From Stagonosporopsis chrysanthemi (lineage: Eukaryota > Ascomycota > Dothideomycetes > Pleosporales > Didymellaceae), in contig JAFISE010000365.1 in the NCBI GenBank assembly GCA_022560025.1, forward strand, positions 1 to 13,527: a stretch of DNA of 13,527 nt, read 5' to 3'. A program made the translations under genes and the position numbers. This document shows, piece by piece, positions 7,816-13,527 of the stretch. Position 1 is the first letter of the stretch, and every line of letters starts with the position of its first letter. The notes under the pieces are model-generated. The model made no database searches and was not told the DNA's origin. It saw nothing but the letters and a program-made list of their open reading frames with translations.

Positions 7816-9782
7816 TTTAAAGTACTTAGTAGAGTTATATCTATACTAATATAATTAAAGTATAGTAGCTTAACTATATTTCTTAATTTAGAATAGTTAT
7901 ATAATTTTACTATTAAGTCTAGTAATATTAGTTTAGATTTTCTATATTATAAATAACTAGTTATTATTACTATTAATAATAGCTATTCTCTATATTGTAT
8001 AAGCTTTGCTTTTTTCTATAGCTACTATTCTCTTTATAAAAAAGTAGATAGGCTAACTTCTTTAATATCTTTATCTATTTTGCTCTTAATATTAATTCTA
8101 ATCTTATCTACTAGCTTAATATAAGCAGGCAACTTAAAAAGATATTATTAAGCTTATAAGACTTTACTCTAGTAATTAAATAAATTAATTAGTACCTTTA
8201 CTATAGATTAGACAAAATATTATTATATATAAAAGAAGTATTTAGTAGTTATATATTTATAGCTAAGCTGTGTATATAAGTACTTAAGTAAGAAGCTTAG
8301 AGCTTCTTAATAGTAAGCTAAATAAACAAGTATTGTATAGATAAGCTATCTAATTAAGCTTAAGCTAACTAGCTTAGCTTGTAATATACTTTCTAAGTGC
8401 TTTTTATGTGTACAAATACCTAAATACCTTTACTATAACTATAAAAATATTTAGTAAGTAAAGAAACTCTTTAGCTCTATATAAAAAAGCTATTATATAA
8501 CAGTCTAATTATTATATAATAATCTAAGTTATTTAGACTAATATATATATAGGCAACTATCTAGCAGCTTGTTTTTATTTAATCTAACTAAGAGTTATAT
8601 ATTAATATACTTTTAAGCTTATCTATATATATAAGAAGGTAATAAGCAGCTTAATTACTTTATTTTAAAGAGCTTTTAATTATACTTCTATAAGCTTATT
8701 ATATTGTTACTATTTCTTCTATTCTATTAAGAGTAAAGTAAAGCTGCTCTATCTTACTATAGCTGCGCAAAGCATAGCATTATAGGTAAGTAAGAGCAAA
8801 CCTTACTTTACTAGGTCTAGCTAGTATATAATTAAGCTTCTTGCTTAATTTTAACTATTCTACGCTTCTTATCAACCTCTTAGAAGCTCTGCTAGCCTTT
8901 AAACAGTCTTCTATCTTTCTTTAGCTTTATCTAAGTTGCTTATTTTTACCTTAATAAGTATTAGTTTAGTTAGTTTAGGTTTTAGGCAGTGTCTAAATAA
9001 GCTTTTAAGTATCTCTTAGACTTTTCTTTTAAACTTCTTAGCTAATTATAAATAAAAAAAAGTAATATAAAGCTACTTATTATAAGAACAAGCCTAGTTC
9101 TTTAAGCTTACCTTATACTACCTAACAACTATCTAACTTAGATCTGTCTTCTAACTACTCTTTAGTATAGTCTTCTCTAAGCTTCTAGGTATAAGAAGAA
9201 AAGCCTCTACAGAGCTTAGATAGATAGTTTTAAAGTATCCTTTTATACAAGACTTATAAGAATAAAGATCTAGTCCTATAGTTTATCTTAGTGCTCTTAT
9301 ATACCTTGTAGTAGATACCTATATAATTTAGACTCTTTTAGTATCTTGCATTGTTATATTATACTTTAAAACTTATTCTAGCTAGTAACAGCCTTATAAT
9401 AATATTGCTATAGTTTTATTTAGTTATTTATATAAGTATAGCTAAGGTCTATATTATACTTAAACTATAGAAGTTTTTAAATTATTTATACTATAGTTAG
9501 AATTCTAAAGATCTTCTAACAACTAAAGCCTATAGGTTTAGAACTTTCTGTAACTTGCTGCTCTAAGATTAACTTTAGAAAAGCTGCGTTAGATTGCGCT
9601 AAGATAGATATATAGAAACTATTAATAACCTACTTAATTTAGATATAACCTTAATATTAGAAAATCTATTAAGACCTACTACTTAGTCTTAGAACTAATT
9701 AGAGGCTAGACACCTTTAGGGCCCTATATTAGTATAACTATCTCCTGCTAACAACAGATCTAATTTAAAGCTATCTTACTAC
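7816..9782. other. Unassigned RIP-mutated sequence
   Basis: Nearly 2 kb of AT-rich sequence with no family I recognise. If the retrotransposon to its right is complete at its 5' end, the LTR and leader must lie in the right part of this stretch, but I could not find LTR ends or a primer-binding site. On the minus strand, about 8760-9300 reads as Lys/Arg/Leu-rich peptides interrupted mainly by TAA/TAG, which could be the remains of another element. The assignment is open. Confidence 0.45.
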
Positions 9783-10870
9783 AATCCTTTAAAAGAGATA
9801 GCTTAACTGTAGTAGGAACTTGCTTAGTTACGTGCTAGTCTTGCTCTAGCAGGTTGCTCTCTACTTATAATAAGAATACTACTAATAGGTATACTATATT
9901 AATCTACTATAAAGCAGCTATTAAAAGCTAGCTTAGTACTTACAGTACGTAAGAAGCTTTTTAAAAAAACTCTTAATATTAAGGTTCTTACTAATAGAAG
10001 TAACTTTAATTTTTAGTAATAGTATGCCTTTATTTAAGACTAACTTAATATTAATACAAACTACTATTAGAGTGTATATGCGTGTATAGCCTTTGTCTAA
10101 GGTTATACTTCTAGATTAGCTAAAAAATACTTAGAACCTTAGTACTTCTCTAATAATAAGACAGATTGCTTTTACACTATAGAAGAGATAATTATACTCT
10201 TTAAAATATAATTTGTTACTAGGAACAGGTAAGGAGAAAGCTAAGCAGCCTTTAATTAACTCTAAATAGAGAAATTAAAAGCTTTTCTTACTTTTAAAAG
10301 CTGCTTTCTTAGTGCAGCTATTAAAGAAAAAGTACTTTAATTAGAATAGTTTTACTATATATAGACTAAGATTTCTCTAAGTATTTAAGTACTTAATCTA
10401 GGCTTTAAGTAGTAATAGTATAATTGTTTTTCTTAAATAGTAGAACACTTAACTGCTTACAATATAAAAAAAAGAAACAACTCTACTATACTAATCTACA
10501 CTGTTTTGCAACTCTTAAGATTAATAAGAGTCTACTAGTTAGATATAAAACAGAGCTCTGTTATAATAGGTTAACAAGATTACTCTTTTCTTAGCTAATC
10601 TACTTACTTTGCTTAGAGTACTTTTATACTCTGCTAACTTTCTAACATACCTATACTTAAAAAGAATATAACTCTAAGAGCTTGCTATAATTATAAGAAG
10701 CTAGAACACTTTACTAAGAATTATGTAGTACTCTGCATATACAAAATTAAAGTAGAGTAAAAAGATTTTATTAATACTAAAGAAGACTTTAACAAGACTA
10801 ATTTATTCTCTATAGAAAATAGTCTTACTTAGAAAGATTACTCTACTTAGGCCTAAACTAATATAATCTA
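9783..10870 (+). pseudogene. Retrotransposon gag remnant
   Basis: In the frame whose codons start at positions divisible by three, gag-like sequence runs from about 9783. The N-terminus shows a heptad-like pattern of Leu, Glu and Arg (9783-9845) that would form a coiled coil. A capsid-like region follows, including VLTNRSNFNF at about 9984-10013 and LAKKYLEP at about 10116-10139. A CCHC zinc knuckle sits at 10683-10724. Its first Cys and its His remain, but the second and fourth zinc ligands are now Tyr (TGY to TAY). All in-frame stops are TAA or TAG. Both ends are approximate. Confidence 0.78.
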
Positions 10871-10879
10871 TCTAACTTC

Positions 10880-13527
10880 TTATTATCTTATTTATTTAGC
10901 AGACTTTGTTTCTTTACTTTTACTATTCTTTGTAACTAAGAGCTTAGTATTTAACTTTACTTCTTAGTTAATATTAGTACTTAAGGATTTTTATTTTTAA
11001 ATTCTAATATTACTTATTCTATTTCTACTTCTCTCTATAAACCTATCTAGAAACTACTCTTCTTAGTCTAGGTTAAAAAGTTCTAGGATTAAATTACCTC
11101 TCTGTTAACTTAGTATATACAGTTATACCTTATAGTTAATAGCTAGAAGGTATATAACTACTTTTTTATTATTGTAGATCTTAGATTACAAGATTGTATT
11201 ATTAGTATTAAATAGCTTAAGCACTTTAAGCTCTAACTTAATATAGATAAGTCTTAGTTTATATAGCCTACTAAATACTCTTAATTATATAATTCTGTAC
11301 TACTTTTATTAATAACTTTGTAATAACTTCTTAGAAAAGGCAAAGCCTAATAGAATATAGAGCAACAAAATACTCTATAGGAATAAAAAGAGTATTAGCA
11401 ATAACACAGCCTTAGTACAACTATTAAATATATAAGAAGTATACTAAAGTTACCTAAGTTTTATTTATAACCTCTAGTACTACTTAATAAAGTAGTAAAC
11501 ACCTTTGTAACTAGTCTAACTAAGGTTGCTACTATTACTATACTCTTAGCTAACACTTTTTACTTCTTAATAAAAAAACTATAAAATAAGGTCTTTATAA
11601 CTAATCTAAACAAGATTAATTATATTATAAAAGAAAAGTGTAACTAAGACAACTTTAAGAATACCTAACTAATTTTAAAACACTTACTAGCTTAATACTA
11701 TTAGTATACTAATATATTTAGCAAAGTAAAAGCTAAAAGCCTTCTAGAACACTGTCTTAACAACTACAAGATTATTTTAGAAGAAATCTTGCTAAACTAT
11801 TACTCTTTTTTATATAAATAGAACCTAGAAGAACTTAAAGCTACTAAAAAGTTTATACTAGAATAGCTACGCTATAGTTAGATTAAATATAGCTAAAGCT
11901 TATTTATATTACTTATACTGTGTATATAAAAACTAAATAGAAGCTTGTATATCTATATAGACTATTGCAAATTAAATAATTTAACTTGCAAAGACTTCTA
12001 TCTAATACTCTGTATAGATAAGCTACTTGCCTAAATATCTAAGCTAAAGATATTTACTAAGTTTAATATTTAATTAGCTTTTAACTGAATCTATATAGAT
12101 TCTGCTTGTAAAGAGTATACTATGTTCTAGACATGTTATAGTATATACAAGTACAAGGTCTTACTATTTAGTTTGTATAATAGCTCTGCTACGTACTAAC
12201 ACTATATAAACAATATTCTAATTAATTACTTAGATAACTTCTATATTATATACTTAGACAATATCTTTATCTACTCTAAAGACGCTTAGACTTACTAGAT
12301 ATATATTAAAAAGGTTCTAGAACGTCTTTACTCTGCAGGCCTGTAAGTTAATATTAAGAAAGGTAAATTTTATATAACTTATACTTAGTACCTTAAGTAT
12401 ATTCTTATAAACAAAGGTATTAAGGTAGATTCTAAGAAGGTACAAGTCTTAGCAGACTAAAAGCTACTTACAACTATAATAGATATAAAAGTATTCTTAA
12501 GCTTTACTAGTTTTTATTAATAATTTGTGCCTAAGTTCTCTTAAGTAGTAAAACTTTTAATTATATTATAAAGTCTGTTAAATACCTTTAAATAGACTTT
12601 AAACTGCTAGGCTAGCTTTAAGAAGGTTAAATAGTGCCTATTAGCTATCTTATCTCTGTGCTACTTTAACCTAGACCTTAAAACAAAGCTTAAGACTAAT
12701 ATATTAGATAGAGTAGTAGCTAGTATTATATCTTAGAAATATGCAGACAACTGCTAGTACCTTACAGCGTTCTATAGCTGTTCTTTATTAAGTTTAGAGC
12801 TTAACTAGGAGATCTATAATAAAAAGCTCTTTGCTATCTTCTAAGCCTTTAATAAGTAGAGAGCAGAGCTAACGTTTATACTAAATTAGATCTGTGTTTA
12901 CTATAACTACTATTTCTTAGAATATATTATAACTAGTAAAGTCTTAAATACCTAACAAGCTAAGTAAGTAGAGGCACCTGCTCTGTTTAACTTCTAAATT
13001 AAGTATACCTTAGAGAAGAACAATAAGAGGGCTAATATCCTTAGTTAAAAGGAGCAAGACCTAGCTAACCTTAAGACAACTTAAGAAGATAATAGCTCCT
13101 AGGTATTATTAAGACTCTAATAACTTTACAACTATATTAACTTTAATCTTGCTTAAGTCTATCTTTTATATTTCTTAGTATACGCTATCTACACCTTGTA
13201 GCTAGAGATATAGTTAGACTCTTTAGAACTAATTAAAGCTGTGCTGTAATATAATTACTAGGCCTTTAAAAAACAGTAAAAATCTCTAGCTTCTAGTTGT
13301 TAGATCTATAATAGTCTGCTTTTATACTAAGGTTAGTTGTATATAGCCTTAGACTCTTTATTATACACGCGCTTTATCTAAAAAGCTTACAACTAAGTAT
13401 CTACTACTAACCTAAGTATAAAGAAACCCTACTAGCTACTATCTTAATAGTATTACTAGTAGAGTATAAGAGCAAGCTATTAATACTATTTATAAAATTA
13501 TATTCTTTATTACTATAGTTATTTAAA
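10880..13527 (+). pseudogene. Retrotransposon pol remnant (protease, RT, RNase H, integrase start)
   Basis: One frame (for example codon TAC at 12251) carries all pol domains. In the protease active-site region at 10964-10981 the expected Asp codon now reads Asn (10970-10972), and the C-terminal protease motif LQDCIISIKxL lies near 11190. RT starts about 11810; its domain A Asp is Asn (12065-12067) and the YxDD box reads YLDN (12251-12262). In RNase H the catalytic Asp is Asn (12698-12700). The integrase zinc finger near 13385-13510 has its first His and both Cys turned to Tyr (the Cys at 13499-13501 and 13508-13510). Stops are TAA/TAG apart from one TGA at 12086. The frame is kept over 2.6 kb, so point mutation, not indels, destroyed it. 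The end is cut by the window edge. Confidence 0.88.

Larger units (their letters stand above)
7555..13527. repeat. RIP-mutated AT-rich block
   Basis: From 7555 onward the sequence becomes strongly AT-rich, dominated by TA, AAG and CTT words, and no open frame of 60 codons exists in any frame for 5.9 kb. CpG is nearly absent. In-frame breaks in recognisable coding remnants are TAA or TAG where related proteins have Gln, Trp or Arg, the classic outcome of C-to-T change on both strands. This is how repeat-induced point mutation marks duplicated DNA in ascomycetes. Triplet use is sharply skewed: TCA/TGA and CCA/TGG are virtually missing, while ACA/TGT and GCA/TGC persist. The block continues past the right edge. 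Confidence 0.92.
9783..13527 (+). mobile_element. RIP-destroyed Ty3/gypsy LTR retrotransposon, truncated by window end
   Basis: Domain order on the plus strand is gag with CCHC zinc knuckle, protease, reverse transcriptase, RNase H, then the start of integrase. RNase H before integrase is the Ty3/gypsy order; Ty1/copia has integrase first. Domains are recognisable over about 3.7 kb despite a stop codon every few tens of residues. Gag occupies one frame and pol another. The left boundary given is where gag homology fades; the 5' LTR is expected further left. The right end is outside the window. No part could be expressed as protein. Confidence 0.88.

Noticed and set aside
8760..9180. Pogo/Tc1-like transposase C-terminus on the minus strand
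   Set aside because: Basic residues and a faint zinc-knuckle-like word were tempting, but no frame gave the catalytic motifs or a consistent Cys/His pattern.
7555..13527. Centromere, mitochondrial insertion or CRISPR-like repeats as the reason for AT-richness
   Set aside because: Gypsy domains with TAA/TAG breaks and the both-strand C-to-T context explain the block. No regular spacer array or mitochondrial gene was seen.

Overview
The window looks like nuclear DNA of a filamentous ascomycete (Pezizomycotina, plausibly a dothideomycete; this is inference). The evidence is three short introns of 51-57 bp with fungal splice signals in one gene, a fungus-specific DUF7704 membrane protein, a secreted rhamnogalacturonan lyase of fungal type, and a 6-kb AT-rich block whose base changes are those of repeat-induced point mutation (RIP).

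Layout. Positions 1-1315 have ordinary base composition and no gene I can defend. Three genes follow, all on the minus strand: a small four-helix DUF7704 membrane protein (1316-1813), a four-exon, 560-residue secreted PL4 rhamnogalacturonan lyase (1982-3824), and an intronless 996-residue HLTF/Rad5-type SNF2 ATPase with HIRAN and RING domains (4428-7418). Nothing suggests that the three genes share a pathway. One acts on plant pectin outside the cell, one acts on stalled replication forks in the nucleus, and one is an uncharacterised membrane protein.

At about 7554/7555, only 136 bp upstream of the ATPase start codon, the composition switches abruptly to an AT-rich, stop-riddled block that runs to the end of the window. 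The block opens with a 73-nt imperfect palindrome and a decayed array with a period near 33 bp. About 2 kb that I could not assign follow. From about 9783 it is a RIP-destroyed Ty3/gypsy LTR retrotransposon on the plus strand. Its gag can be followed in one frame, and protease, reverse transcriptase, RNase H and the start of integrase in another, until the window cuts it off. The protease, RT and RNase H catalytic aspartates and the zinc-binding cysteines have been changed by G-to-A mutations.

The most notable signal is the mutational context. Across the AT block, read by eye, the triplets TCA/TGA and CCA/TGG are almost absent (two exceptions found), while ACA/TGT and GCA/TGC remain common. 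The mutating process therefore appears to have needed a pyrimidine before the CpA, and it ran nearly to saturation. I saw no convincing new defence, toxin or RNA-based system in this window.
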